A stretch of 64,000 nt of DNA from Micrococcus lacusdianchii. Lineage in GTDB: Bacteria; Actinomycetota; Actinomycetes; Actinomycetales; Micrococcaceae. This document shows, piece after piece, positions 36,366 to 45,808 of this stretch (positions are counted from its first letter, which is position 1; the number at the start of each line of letters is the position of its first letter). The notes below the pieces were generated by a model that saw only the letters and a program-made list of their open reading frames with translations, had not been told where the DNA came from and ran no database searches. Both the position numbers and the translations under genes were made by a program. The stretch spans positions 1-64,000 of the forward strand of contig NZ_JAKNUW010000002.1 of the NCBI RefSeq assembly GCF_023155805.1, read 5' to 3'.

Positions 36366-38960
36366 ATGGCTGACCTCTTCTCCTCCCTCGGACGCGACTC
36401 CCTCGTCGCCGCCCGGACCCGCCCCGCGGATCCGGAGACGGCCCTGCCCGGCCTCGTGCCGCCCTCGGTGACGCGCGCGGCCGCGGACCCGGAGGCACCC
36501 CGCTGGGGGGAGGGCGACGCGGCGCCTGCGCCGGGGCGGCTCACCCCCGCTGGGCTCGTCGAGGGGCTCAACCCCCAGCAGGCGGCGGCCGTGCAGCACA
36601 CGGGCTCGCCACTGTTGATCGTGGCCGGCGCCGGCTCCGGCAAGACCCGCGTCCTGACCCACCGGATCGCGTGGCTGCTGGCCACGGGGCGGGCCCGCCC
36701 CCACGAGGTCCTGGCCATCACGTTCACCAACAAGGCCGCCGCAGAGATGCGCGAGCGCATCGCGGGACTGATCGGGGATACCGCCCGCCGCATGTGGATC
36801 TCCACCTTCCACTCCTCCGCGGTGCGGATCCTGCGCAACGAGGCGGCGAACATCGGCCTGAAGCCCACGTTCACCATCTACGACTCCGCAGACAGCCTGC
36901 GGCTCGTCACGCAGATCGCCAAGGCGCACGAGCTGGACCCCAAGCGGTTCGCCCCGAAGGCGCTGCTGAACCGGATCAGCGCCCTCAAGAACGAGCTCGT
37001 GGACGCGGACGAGCACGCGGGCACGGTGTCCGCCACGGACCCGTGGGGCCAGGCCGTGGCCGCCGTGTACCGCGAGTACACGGCGCGACTGCGCCAGGCC
37101 AATGCGCTGGACTTCGACGACCTGATCGGCATGACCGTCCACATGTTCGAGGCGTTCCCGCGGGTGCTGGACAACTACCGCCGGCGCTTCCGCCACGTGC
37201 TCGTGGACGAGTACCAGGACACCAACCACGCGCAGTACCGCCTCATCCGCCTGCTGGCCGGCCCGGCCGGGGAGCCCGAGGGCGTGGCCACCGCCGGCGG
37301 CGAGCTGACCGTGGTGGGCGACTCGGACCAGTCCATCTACGCCTTCCGCGGCGCGGACATCCGCAACATCGTGGAGTTCGAGGAGGACTTCACGGACGCG
37401 GCCACCATCAAGCTCGAGCAGAACTACCGCTCCACCCAGACCATCCTGGACGCCGCCAACGCGGTGATCGCGAACAATCCGGACCGGCGCAAGAAGGACC
37501 TCTGGACGGCGGAGGGCGCCGGCCCGCGGATCGTGGGCTACGCCGCGGAGAACGAGTCGGCGGAGGCCGAGTGGATCGCCGCCACGATCGACCGGCTCCA
37601 GGACGAGGAGGGGATCCGCCCCGCGGACGTGGCCGTCTTCTACCGCACCAACGCGCAGTCCCGTGCCCTCGAGGAGCGCCTGGTCACCCGCGGCATCCCC
37701 TACCGCGTGATCGGCGGCACCCGGTTCTACGACCGCAAGGAGATCAAGGACGCCCTCGCCTACCTGCGGGTGATCGTCAACCCCGCGGACGACGTCAATA
37801 CCCGGCGCATCCTCAACGAGCCCAAGCGCGGCATCGGCGACCGGGCCGAGGGCGCCGTGGCCGCGTGGGCCGAGCGGAACCGCATCCCGTTCTTCGACGC
37901 CCTGCGGGACGCCGAGCACGCACCCGGCATGGCTACCCGCTCGCTCAAGGCGGTCCAGGGCTTCGTCCAGATGATGGACGACCTCGCCCAGGTGGCCGAG
38001 GGCGCCGGACCCGCCACCGTGCTCGAGGCCGTCCTCGAGCAGTCCGGGATGCTCGCCGCGCTGAGGGAGTCCGAGGACCTGCAGGACGAGTCCCGCGCGG
38101 ACAACCTGGGCGAGCTCGTCGCCGTCGTGCGCTCCTTCGAGACCACGACGCCGGACGGCACCCTCTCCGACTTCCTCGAGCAGGTGGCGCTCGTGGCGGA
38201 CGCCGACCAGCTGCCCACGGCCACGGACGTGGAGGGCGAGGCGCTGGCCGAGCACCAGGGCCAGGTGACGCTCATGACGCTGCACACGGCCAAGGGGCTC
38301 GAGTTCCCCGTGGTGTTCCTCACCGGCATGGAGCACGGGGTGTTCCCCCACTCCCGGTCCCTGACGGACGAGAAGGAGCTCGCGGAGGAGCGCCGCCTGG
38401 CCTACGTGGGCCTCACCCGCGCCCGACGCCGACTCCACCTCAGCCGCGCCGAGGCGCGCTCCCTGTGGGGGCAGCACCAGTTCAACCCGCCGAGCCAGTT
38501 CCTGGGGGAGATCCCCGAGGACCTGATCGACTGGGAGCGCGAGGGCACGGACCGCTCCGGCGGGCTGGGCTCCCTCAACGGTGCCGGCACCTCCCGGTAC
38601 GCCGACCGGTTCGGGGCCTCCCGCCGCGGCTCCATGTCCGGGGCGTGGGGGGAACGCGCCGTCGGCGGCGGGGTCGGCGGGAACAGCCCCGCCCGCCTCA
38701 CCCGCGGCGACGAGCCCGCCGACCTCACCGTGGGGTCCTCGGTGGTCCGTGGGAAGGCGCCCTCGCGCGTGCAGCCGCAGAAGGAGATCGCCGCGCTGAG
38801 CCCCGGGGACCGGGTCTCCCACACCACGTTCGGCGAGGGCCGGGTGGACGCCGTGGCGGGGGCCGGGGACAAGACCGTGGCCACCGTGACGTTCCTCGAG
38901 TCGGGGGCCCAGAAGCGGCTGCTCCTGCGCTACGCCCCGCTGACCCGGATCGAGGGCTGA
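36366..38960 (+). CDS. pcrA: ATP-dependent DNA helicase PcrA/UvrD
   Basis: 864 residues, a superfamily 1A 3'-5' helicase for repair and replication restart. Motifs in order: Q motif LNPQQAAAVQHTGSPLLIVAGAG, Walker A GAGSGKTRVL, Ia ITFTNKAAAEMRERI, II LVDEYQDTN, III VVGDSDQSIYAFRGA, IV QNYRSTQTIL, V TLHTAKGLEFPVVFLTG and VI AYVGLTRARRRLHLS. The C-terminal ~60 residues form the Tudor-like fold that binds RNA polymerase (LSPGDRVSHTTFGEGRV). TAGACT (36351-36356) nine bases before the ATG and no Shine-Dalgarno suggest a leaderless mRNA. It is divergent from the membrane protein. Confidence 0.95.
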   Translation: MADLFSSLGRDSLVAARTRPADPETALPGLVPPSVTRAAADPEAPRWGEGDAAPAPGRLTPAGLVEGLNPQQAAAVQHTGSPLLIVAGAGSGKTRVLTHRIAWLLATGRARPHEVLAITFTNKAAAEMRERIAGLIGDTARRMWISTFHSSAVRILRNEAANIGLKPTFTIYDSADSLRLVTQIAKAHELDPKRFAPKALLNRISALKNELVDADEHAGTVSATDPWGQAVAAVYREYTARLRQANALDFDDLIGMTVHMFEAFPRVLDNYRRRFRHVLVDEYQDTNHAQYRLIRLLAGPAGEPEGVATAGGELTVVGDSDQSIYAFRGADIRNIVEFEEDFTDAATIKLEQNYRSTQTILDAANAVIANNPDRRKKDLWTAEGAGPRIVGYAAENESAEAEWIAATIDRLQDEEGIRPADVAVFYRTNAQSRALEERLVTRGIPYRVIGGTRFYDRKEIKDALAYLRVIVNPADDVNTRRILNEPKRGIGDRAEGAVAAWAERNRIPFFDALRDAEHAPGMATRSLKAVQGFVQMMDDLAQVAEGAGPATVLEAVLEQSGMLAALRESEDLQDESRADNLGELVAVVRSFETTTPDGTLSDFLEQVALVADADQLPTATDVEGEALAEHQGQVTLMTLHTAKGLEFPVVFLTGMEHGVFPHSRSLTDEKELAEERRLAYVGLTRARRRLHLSRAEARSLWGQHQFNPPSQFLGEIPEDLIDWEREGTDRSGGLGSLNGAGTSRYADRFGASRRGSMSGAWGERAVGGGVGGNSPARLTRGDEPADLTVGSSVVRGKAPSRVQPQKEIAALSPGDRVSHTTFGEGRVDAVAGAGDKTVATVTFLESGAQKRLLLRYAPLTRIEG

Positions 38961-39169
38961 GCGGGAGCCGTTCTTCCCGTGCGCTCCAGGCCGGCCGGGC
39001 CTCGGATCCGCCGGCCCCCGTGGTCTAGAGTGGCCAGCGGAGCGCCGCCGTCTGCCGCCCGGTCGTGCCGTCGGCACGGCCTCGTCCGCGGACACGCGGC
39101 GCCGGCGCCGGCACGGCCTCCCCGCGGTGCCGGCAGGAACCTGTCTTCGACCAAGAAGGACACACCACC

Positions 39170-40339
39170 GTGGACCTGTATGAGTACCAGGCGCGCGATC
39201 TGTTCGAGGCGCACGGCGTCCCCGTGCTGGCCGGCATCGTTGCGCAGACCCCGGACGAGGCCAAGGCGGCCGCGGAGAAGATCGGCGGCGTCACCGTCGT
39301 CAAGGCACAGGTGAAGGTCGGCGGCCGCGGCAAGGCCGGCGGCGTGAAGGTCGCCAAGACGGCCGACGAGGCCTACGAGCACGCCAAGGCCATCCTGGGG
39401 ATGGACATCAAGGGCCACACCGTGCACCAGGTCATGATCGCCCAGGGCGCCGACATCGCCGAGGAGTACTACTTCTCCGTGCTGCTGGACCGCGCCAACC
39501 GCACCTACCTGGCCATGTGCTCGGTCGAGGGCGGCATGGACATCGAGCAGCTCGCCGAGGAGCGCCCCGAGGCCCTCGCCAAGGTGCCCGTCTCCGCGCT
39601 GACCGGCATCGACGCCGAGACCGCCCAGAAGATCGTCGCCGAGGCGGGCTTCCCCGAGGAGCTGCGCGCCGACGTCGCCGAGGTCCTCCAGAAGCTCTGG
39701 GAGGTCTTCGAGAAGGAGGACGCCACCCTCGTCGAGGTGAACCCGCTGGTGAAGACCGGCGACGGCAAGATCCTCGCCCTGGACGGCAAGGTCTCCCTCG
39801 ACGACAACGCGGAGTTCCGCCAGGAGGGCCACGCCGCCCTCGTCGACGAGCGCACCGAGGACCCGCTGGAGGCCAAGGCCAAGGCCAACGACCTCAACTA
39901 CGTGAAGCTGGACGGCCAGGTCGGCGTGATCGGCAACGGCGCCGGCCTCGTGATGTCCACCCTCGACGTCGTCGCGTACGCCGGCGAGAACCACGGCGGC
40001 GTGAAGCCGGCCAACTTCCTGGACATCGGCGGCGGCGCCAACGCCGAGGTCATGGCCAACGGCCTCGACGTCATCCTGGGCGACGATCAGGTCAAGTCCG
40101 TGTTCGTGAACGTCTTCGGCGGCATCACCGCGTGCGACCAGGTCGCGAACGGCATCGTCAAGGCCCTCGAGATCCTGGGTGACACCGCCACCAAGCCGCT
40201 GGTCGTGCGCCTGGACGGCAATGCCGTGGAGGAGGGCCGCCGCATCCTGCAGGAGGCGAACCACCCGCTCGTCACCCTGGCCGCCACCATGGACGAGGGC
40301 GCCGACAAGGCCGCCGAGCTCGCCCACTCCGCGAACTGA
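39170..40339 (+). CDS. sucC: succinyl-CoA synthetase, beta subunit (ADP-forming)
   Basis: 389 residues. With SucD it converts succinyl-CoA to succinate with ATP/GTP formation in the TCA cycle. An ATP-grasp domain starts [39 protein letters not shown] binds nucleotide, and [22 protein letters not shown] supplies Mg ligands. The C-terminal CoA-ligase-like domain has [11 protein letters not shown] and [15 protein letters not shown]. The GTG at 39170 is preceded by AGAAGGA. A TAGAGT -10 (39026-39031) gives a leader of about 130 bases. sucD starts 27 bases downstream, forming an operon. Confidence 0.96.
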   Translation: MDLYEYQARDLFEAHGVPVLAGIVAQTPDEAKAAAEKIGGVTVVKAQVKVGGRGKAGGVKVAKTADEAYEHAKAILGMDIKGHTVHQVMIAQGADIAEEYYFSVLLDRANRTYLAMCSVEGGMDIEQLAEERPEALAKVPVSALTGIDAETAQKIVAEAGFPEELRADVAEVLQKLWEVFEKEDATLVEVNPLVKTGDGKILALDGKVSLDDNAEFRQEGHAALVDERTEDPLEAKAKANDLNYVKLDGQVGVIGNGAGLVMSTLDVVAYAGENHGGVKPANFLDIGGGANAEVMANGLDVILGDDQVKSVFVNVFGGITACDQVANGIVKALEILGDTATKPLVVRLDGNAVEEGRRILQEANHPLVTLAATMDEGADKAAELAHSAN

Positions 40340-40366
40340 CCGTTCGGAAAGACTGAGGAAACAGCT

Positions 40367-41287
40367 ATGTCGATCTACCTGAACAAGGACTCCAAGGTCA
40401 TCGTCCAGGGCATCACCGGCGGTGAGGGCACCAAGCACACCCGCCTCATGCTCAAGGCCGGCACGAACATCGTGGGCGGCGTGAACGCCCGCAAGGCCGG
40501 CACCACGGTGTCCCACGAGGACAAGGACGGCAACGCCGTCGAGCTGCCCGTCTTCGGCACCGTCACGGAGGCCATGGAGAAGACCGGTGCGGACGTGTCC
40601 GTGGCCTTCGTGCCGCCGGCCTTCGCCAAGGACGCCGCCATCGAGGCCATCGAGGCCGAGATCCCGCTGCTCGTGGTCATCACCGAGGGGATCCCGGTGC
40701 AGGACTCCGCCGAGTTCTTCGCCCTGTCCCAGTCGAAGACCGGCGAGGACGGCAAGCCGAAGACCCGCATCATCGGCCCGAACTGCCCCGGCATCATCAC
40801 CCCGGGCGAGGCCCTGGCCGGCATCACCCCGGCCACCATCACCGGCACCGGCCCCATCGGCCTCGTGTCCAAGTCCGGCACGCTGACCTACCAGATGATG
40901 TACGAGCTGCGTGACTTCGGCTTCTCCACCGCCATCGGCATCGGCGGCGACCCGGTCATCGGCACCACCCACATCGACGCCCTCGAGGCCTTCGAGGCCG
41001 ACCCGGACACCCAGGCCATCGTGATGATCGGTGAGATCGGCGGCGACGCCGAGGAGCGTGCGGCCGAGTTCATCAAGGCCAACGTCACCAAGCCGGTCGT
41101 CGGCTACGTGGCCGGCTTCACCGCCCCGGAGGGCAAGACCATGGGCCACGCCGGCGCCATCGTCTCCGGCTCCGCCGGCACCGCGCAGGCCAAGAAGGAG
41201 GCCCTCGAGGCCGCGGGCGTGAAGGTCGGCAAGACGCCGTCCGAGACCGCGCAGCTGATGCGCGAGATCCTCCAGGACAAGGCCTGA
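40367..41287 (+). CDS. sucD: succinyl-CoA synthetase, alpha subunit
   Basis: 306 residues. The N-terminal CoA-binding Rossmann domain has [35 protein letters not shown] in its usual two parts. The phosphohistidine is in [22 protein letters not shown] near residue 260. [14 protein letters not shown] and [16 protein letters not shown] are further signatures. All active residues are intact. It forms a heterotetramer with SucC. The ATG has AGGAAAC upstream. A very strong hairpin at 41328-41390 ends the operon. Confidence 0.96.
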   Translation: MSIYLNKDSKVIVQGITGGEGTKHTRLMLKAGTNIVGGVNARKAGTTVSHEDKDGNAVELPVFGTVTEAMEKTGADVSVAFVPPAFAKDAAIEAIEAEIPLLVVITEGIPVQDSAEFFALSQSKTGEDGKPKTRIIGPNCPGIITPGEALAGITPATITGTGPIGLVSKSGTLTYQMMYELRDFGFSTAIGIGGDPVIGTTHIDALEAFEADPDTQAIVMIGEIGGDAEERAAEFIKANVTKPVVGYVAGFTAPEGKTMGHAGAIVSGSAGTAQAKKEALEAAGVKVGKTPSETAQLMREILQDKA

Positions 41288-41327
41288 GCCTGAGCCGTCC
41301 CTGATCGGCGGGCCTGACACCGCTGAT

Positions 41328-41390
41328 CACTTCGGGGGCGAAACCGGGTGTCGTTCTCATGGAACGGCGCCCGGTTTCGCCCCCGAAGTG
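41328..41390. terminator. 29-bp hairpin, bidirectional terminator or repeat element
   Basis: Arms 41328-41348 and 41370-41390 are a perfect 21-bp match; pairing continues through three G-C/G-T pairs and CGTTC/GAACG to a TCATG loop. It sits between convergent sucD and the VIT-family gene. It is longer than the other terminators here. Confidence 0.8.
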
Positions 41391-41410
41391 CGTGGAGAGG
41401 GGCGGGGCCG

Positions 41411-42541
41411 TCAGCCGACGCTGCCGCCGACCAGCAGGCCGAGCACGTAGGTGACGGCCGCGGCCCCGTAGCCGATGGCGAGCTGGCGCAGGCCGCGCCA
41501 CAGGGGCGAGGAGCCGGAGAGCAGGCCCACCACGCCGCCCGTGAACAGCAGCGCCAGGCCCACGAGAACCGCCGAGACAGCCAGCGCGGGGCCGCCCGTC
41601 ATGCCGAAGATGTACGGCAGGATCGGGATGAGCGCGCCCGAGGCGAAGAACAGGAAGCTCGAGAGCGAAGCGCCCCACGCCGAGCCGATCTCCGCGAAGG
41701 ACTCGGAGTGGTCCACCGGCCCCTGGGAGCCGTCGGGCCGCGCGGAGAACGCGGGGTTGCAGTCGCAGGTGAGGTAGCCGAGGCGCTCGAGGGCCCGGTG
41801 CTGGGCGTCCTCGGGCTCCATGCCGCGGGCGAGGTAGACCAGCTCGAGCTCGTTGCGGTCGATGTCCAGGTGCTTCGCGGCCTCGAGGGTGATCTGGGTG
41901 GGGGAGGAGGCCTCGAGCAGCTCCCGCTGGGACCGCACCGAGACGTACTCGCCGGCCGCCATGGACAGCGCGCCCGCCAGCAGGCCGGCCACGCCGGTGA
42001 ACAGCACCACGGACGGCGCCACGCCCGTCGCGCCGATGCCCATCACGAGCGCCAGGTTGGAGACCAGCCCGTCGTTCATGCCGAAGACGGCGGCGCGGAA
42101 GTTGCCGGCCAGCTGCTCGCGACCCCGGGCGGCGAGGCCGCGCACGACCTCCTCGTGGATGGCCTCATCCGCCACCATGCCCTCGGGGGCGTCCTGGTCC
42201 TCCGCGTAGGGAGTGTCCGACTCGGCGCGCTGGGCCAGGGCCAGCACGAACACGGACCCGAACACGCGGGCCAGCCCGCGCAGCAGCATGCGGTGCACGG
42301 ACGGGCGCGGCGGGTTCGAGGCGTGCGGGCCCAGCAGCCGCCGCCAGTGCTCCTCGTGCCGGGACTCGGCCTCGGAGAGCCCGAGCAGGACCTCCCGCTC
42401 CATCCCGTCCTTGCGGGCCGCGATGTCCCGGTAGATCTGGCCCTCGGCGATCTCGTCCGCGAGATAGCGGCGCCATCGGCGGATCTGCTCGCGGGTGGGC
42501 GCGGCGCCCGGGTGGCCGGGGCGGTCGACGGCGGTGCTCAT
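41411..42541 (-). CDS. VIT1/CCC1-family metal transporter with ferritin-like N-terminal domain
   Basis: 376 residues. Residues 17-140 form a helical rubrerythrin-like domain (REQIRRWRRYLADEIAEGQIYRDIAARKDGMEREVLLGLSEAESRHEEHWRRLL) with the Glu and Glu-x-x-His residues that bind iron. The VIT membrane domain follows: NFRAAVFGMNDGLVSNLALVMGIG, AGLLAGALSMAAGEYVSVRSQRELLE (conserved Met/Glu), a cytoplasmic helical part with a CDC motif, and three more helices to VTYVLGLLVGG. It should move Fe(II) or Mn(II) across the membrane. GGAGG precedes the ATG at 42541. It is divergent from the DUF202 pair. Confidence 0.85.
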   Translation of the reverse strand: MSTAVDRPGHPGAAPTREQIRRWRRYLADEIAEGQIYRDIAARKDGMEREVLLGLSEAESRHEEHWRRLLGPHASNPPRPSVHRMLLRGLARVFGSVFVLALAQRAESDTPYAEDQDAPEGMVADEAIHEEVVRGLAARGREQLAGNFRAAVFGMNDGLVSNLALVMGIGATGVAPSVVLFTGVAGLLAGALSMAAGEYVSVRSQRELLEASSPTQITLEAAKHLDIDRNELELVYLARGMEPEDAQHRALERLGYLTCDCNPAFSARPDGSQGPVDHSESFAEIGSAWGASLSSFLFFASGALIPILPYIFGMTGGPALAVSAVLVGLALLFTGGVVGLLSGSSPLWRGLRQLAIGYGAAAVTYVLGLLVGGSVG

Positions 42542-42696
42542 GGTGCCTCCAGAGCGCTGGTGCGGCGGGCGCGGCGTCGCGTGTGGCCGGCGGGGCCGAG
42601 TGGACGGAGAGGGCGGGGCGTGCGGCCGCTCCAGAGGCCTGGCCCGGGGTCCGATCATACCGCCGCCGTCCGGACTCGGCTGGATAGCATGGGCGC

Positions 42697-43119
42697 ATGT
42701 GCACCCAGAGCGCCCCGGACGCCGACGTCGACGGCACCGCGGCCGCCCCCGGACGGCGCCCCTGGGAGGAGCGCCTGCTCGACGGCGGGCGAGAGCCGGA
42801 CCCCCGCTTCACGCTGGCCAACGAGCGCACCTTCCTGGCCTGGATCCGCACGTCGTTGGCCCTGCTGGCGGGCGGCGTGGCGGTGGAGGCGTTCGCGGGG
42901 GAGATGTTCCCGCCGACCGTGCGCTTCACCCTCGGCGCCCTGCTGCTGGTGGTCGGTGCCCTGCTCGCCCTCGGGGCCGGCGTGCGCTGGCTGCGCGTGG
43001 AGCGGGCCATGCGGAACGCGCGGCCGCTGCCCCTGCCACTGGTCGTGCCCGTGCTGGCCGGCGCCGTGGTGGTGGGCACCGTCGTGCTGCTGGCCGCGAC
43101 GATCGCCCGGATGGGCTGA
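42697..43119 (+). CDS. DUF202 (YidH-like) membrane protein, first of a pair
   Basis: 140 residues. The family motif is DPRFTLANERTFLAWIRTSLALLAGGVAVEAF near residues 36-67, containing the first of three transmembrane helices; the others are FTLGALLLVVGALLALGAGV and VPVLAGAVVVGTVVLLAATI. Function is unknown; homologues are sometimes linked to osmotic or stress sensing. TAGCAT (42685-42690) six bases before the ATG gives a leaderless start. A second DUF202 gene follows two bases after its stop. Confidence 0.82.
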   Translation: MCTQSAPDADVDGTAAAPGRRPWEERLLDGGREPDPRFTLANERTFLAWIRTSLALLAGGVAVEAFAGEMFPPTVRFTLGALLLVVGALLALGAGVRWLRVERAMRNARPLPLPLVVPVLAGAVVVGTVVLLAATIARMG

Positions 43120-43121
43120 GC

Positions 43122-43505
43122 ATGCCGCCCCGCCTCCCCGGCATCCCCCTGCCGAGGCCGGCCGCGCCGGGCGGCCACGCCGACCCCGGCCTGCAGCCCG
43201 AGCGCACGGTGCTGAGCTGGGACCGCACCGTGCTCGCCCTGCACGTGACGGCCCTGATGTTCGTGCGCTGGTACTCCGAGGTCGGCGTGTGGGCGTTCGC
43301 GCCCGCCGCCCTGGCCGCCCTGGTGGGTGCCGTGATCATGCTGGGCCAGCGCCGCCGGTACGGGCGGCAGTCCTCGGGCATCACCGTCAAGCGGGTGCGG
43401 CCGGCGTGGCGGACGGTGGCGGGCATGGTGGCGTTCGTGGTGGCGCTGTCCTGCCTGGGGCTGACGGCCATGGCCGCTCTGCTCGCTTCCGGGGCGCCGC
43501 TCTGA
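43122..43505 (+). CDS. DUF202 membrane protein, second of a pair
   Basis: 127 residues. DPGLQPERTVLSWDRTVLALHVTALMFVRW is the family core, with three transmembrane helices ending in VAGMVAFVVALSCLGLTAMAALL. A proline-rich N-terminus of 20 residues precedes it. The ATG lies two bases after the first DUF202 stop, so the two are co-transcribed and may form a heteromer. No Shine-Dalgarno is clear, which suggests re-initiation. Confidence 0.8.
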   Translation: MPPRLPGIPLPRPAAPGGHADPGLQPERTVLSWDRTVLALHVTALMFVRWYSEVGVWAFAPAALAALVGAVIMLGQRRRYGRQSSGITVKRVRPAWRTVAGMVAFVVALSCLGLTAMAALLASGAPL

Positions 43506-43543
43506 CCGCTGTCGCTGAGGGCGCGGCCAGTACGCTGTGACGC

Positions 43544-45301
43544 ATGACTCAGCACCGCCCCGCCTCCGCAGCCCTGCGCCACGCCGCCGAGGACGCGCCG
43601 CACAGCGCCGACGTCGTGGTCCTCGGCCACGGACTGGCCGGGCTGGCGGCCACGTGCGAGCTGCTCGAGGCCGGGCGCCGGGTGGTGCTCGTGGACCAGG
43701 AGCGCCCCGGTGACCTCGGCGGCCAGGCATGGTGGAGCTTCGGCGGCCTGTTCCTGGTGGACTCCCCGGAGCAGCGTCGGCTGCGCGTGCGGGACTCCGT
43801 GGACCTCGCCTGGCGCGACTGGCAGGACACCGCGGGCTTCACCGACGAGGACGTCCTGCCTCGGGCGTGGGCCGAGGCGTACGTGCATTTCGCGGCCGGG
43901 GAGAAGCGGTCCTGGCTCGCCGAGCGCGGCCATCGGCTCTTCCCGGTGGTGGGTTGGGCCGAGCGCCGCGTCCCCGACGTGTTCGGCGGCGGCCCGGGCA
44001 TCGGCGGCAACTCGGTGCCCCGGTTCCACATCACGTGGGGCACGGGCGTGGGGATCGTGGAGCCGTTCGCCCTCGTGGTCGAGCGCGCGGCCTTCGACGG
44101 CCGCCTCACCTACCTGCCCCGCCACCGGGTGACGGAGCTGATCACCCAGGACCGCGCCGTCGTCGGCGTCCGGGGCGAGCGCCTGGCCGACGACGACGGC
44201 GCCCGCGGCACCGCATCCTCCCGGCAGGCGGTGGGCGGCTTCGAGGTGCGGGCCCAGGCGGTGCTGGTGGCCTCCGGCGGGATCGGAGCCGACCACGAGG
44301 CGGTGCGCGCCGTGTGGCCCAAGCGCCTGGGGACCGCCCCGCGGCGCATGCTCTCCGGCGTCCCGGCGTACGTGGACGGCTCCGGCATCCGTGCCGCGAA
44401 GGAGGCCGGCGCCCACGTGCTGCACCCGGATCGCATGTGGCACTACACGGAGGGCGTGGCCAACTGGGACCCGGTGTGGCCCGGCCACGGCATCCGCATC
44501 CTGCCCGGCCCCAGCTCCCTGTGGCTGGACGCCGCCGGCAACCGTCTGCCGCACCCGCGCTGGCCCGGGTTCGACACCCTCGGCACGCTGGGGGAGATCC
44601 GCCGCGGCGCGGGCGTGGGCCGGCACGGCGGCGGCGCCGAGCACACGTGGTTCGTGCTCAACGAGCGGATCATCGGCAAGGAGTTCGCGCTGTCCGGGTC
44701 GGAGCAGAACCCGGATCTGACCGGCCGTTCGCTGCGGGACGTGCTGGGCCGGGTCACGCAGGACATCCCCGCCCCGGTGCGCGCGTTCCTGGACCACGGT
44801 GAGGACTTCGTGCGCGCCCGCACCGTGGAGGAGCTGGTGGCGGAGATGAACGTCCTGATCGAGCGCTCCGGCTGGGACGAGGCCCCGCGCGTGGATGTGG
44901 ACGCCGTGCGCCAGGCCGTGGCCGAGCACGAGGCCGGCGCCGCCGCCGCGGGCCTGGACCCGCAGGTGGACGCCGTGCGACGGGCACGGCAGTACCTGGG
45001 GGACAAGCTCATCCGGGCGGTGCCCCCGCACCGGCTCACGGACCCCGCGGCGGGACCGCTCGTGGCGGTGCGCCTGCGCACCCTCACCCGCAAGACCCTC
45101 GGCGGCCTGCACACGGACCTCAGCGGCCGCGTCCTGGACGAGCTCGGTGGCCCGGTGGAGGGGCTGTACGCCGCGGGCGAGGCGGCCGGGTTCGGCGGCG
45201 GCGGCATGCACGGCTTCCGTTCGCTGGAGGGCACCTTCCTGGGCGGGTGCCTCTTCAGCGGACGCACCGCGGGCCGGTCCCTGGCCGCCGCCGTCGCCTG
45301 A
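43544..45301 (+). CDS. FAD-binding dehydrogenase, fumarate reductase/ketosteroid dehydrogenase type (COG3573)
   Basis: 585 residues. An N-terminal dinucleotide loop binds FAD: VVVLGHGLAGLAATCELLEAGRRVVLVDQE. GDLGGQAWWSFGGLFLVDSPEQRRL and GNSVPRFHITWGTGVGIVEPF mark the COG3573 subgroup, related to 3-ketosteroid delta1-dehydrogenase. The C-terminus GLYAAGEAAGFGGGGMHGFRSLEGTFLGGCLFSGRTAG closes the FAD site. The substrate is unknown; no steroid genes are near. TACGCT (43531-43536) seven bases before the ATG indicates a leaderless mRNA. It converges on the PPOX gene with three bases between stops. Confidence 0.85.
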   Translation: MTQHRPASAALRHAAEDAPHSADVVVLGHGLAGLAATCELLEAGRRVVLVDQERPGDLGGQAWWSFGGLFLVDSPEQRRLRVRDSVDLAWRDWQDTAGFTDEDVLPRAWAEAYVHFAAGEKRSWLAERGHRLFPVVGWAERRVPDVFGGGPGIGGNSVPRFHITWGTGVGIVEPFALVVERAAFDGRLTYLPRHRVTELITQDRAVVGVRGERLADDDGARGTASSRQAVGGFEVRAQAVLVASGGIGADHEAVRAVWPKRLGTAPRRMLSGVPAYVDGSGIRAAKEAGAHVLHPDRMWHYTEGVANWDPVWPGHGIRILPGPSSLWLDAAGNRLPHPRWPGFDTLGTLGEIRRGAGVGRHGGGAEHTWFVLNERIIGKEFALSGSEQNPDLTGRSLRDVLGRVTQDIPAPVRAFLDHGEDFVRARTVEELVAEMNVLIERSGWDEAPRVDVDAVRQAVAEHEAGAAAAGLDPQVDAVRRARQYLGDKLIRAVPPHRLTDPAAGPLVAVRLRTLTRKTLGGLHTDLSGRVLDELGGPVEGLYAAGEAAGFGGGGMHGFRSLEGTFLGGCLFSGRTAGRSLAAAVA

Positions 45302-45304
45302 GGC

Positions 45305-45808
45305 TCAGTCGGTCTGGGACTCGTTGCGCTCCGGGTGCGGGCCGAACAGGAAGTGCCGGCCGGAGGCGGACTCGACGTCCACCTTCACGTAGAAGTCCTT
45401 GAGGGTGGGGACCCACGGCTGGATGCCGAGGGACTCGGCCTCGGCGATCTCCGCCTCCGTCTCGAGTCGGCGGGCGGTGCCGTGCAGGAGCACGGACCAG
45501 GCCTGGTCGGAGAGGATCCCGTCCGCCTGGAGGACCACGGTGGGGTTGACGGTCAGCTCGGCGAGCTTGGAGCCCGGCGCCGTGCGGAAGTAGACCGCGC
45601 CCTCGTGGGTGCGGACGTTCACCGGCACGATGTCCGGACGGCCGTCGACGGCCAGGCCGAGGCGGGCGTGGCGGACGCCGCCGAGCAGCCTCCAGATCTG
45701 CTCGTCCGTCAGGGCGAGCACCGGCTCGCCGTCCGGGTGCGGGAACATCGAGGCGTCCCCCACGGCGGGGTCGGGGCGCTGCATCGAGGGGGTGGTGTGC
45801 TCGGTCAT
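45305..45808 (-). CDS. pyridoxamine 5'-phosphate oxidase-family flavin-binding protein
   Basis: 167 residues with the split beta-barrel: VRHARLGLAVDGRPDIVPVNVRTHEGAVYFRTAPGSKLAELTVNPTVVLQADG in its usual strands, then WSVLLHGTARRLETEAEIAEA and a short C-terminal helix. It should bind FMN or F420 as a dimer; the substrate is unknown and true PNPOx activity is unlikely at this length. Its ATG overlaps the stop of the inositol monophosphatase-type gene by four bases, so the two are translationally coupled. Confidence 0.8.
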   Translation of the reverse strand: MTEHTTPSMQRPDPAVGDASMFPHPDGEPVLALTDEQIWRLLGGVRHARLGLAVDGRPDIVPVNVRTHEGAVYFRTAPGSKLAELTVNPTVVLQADGILSDQAWSVLLHGTARRLETEAEIAEAESLGIQPWVPTLKDFYVKVDVESASGRHFLFGPHPERNESQTD

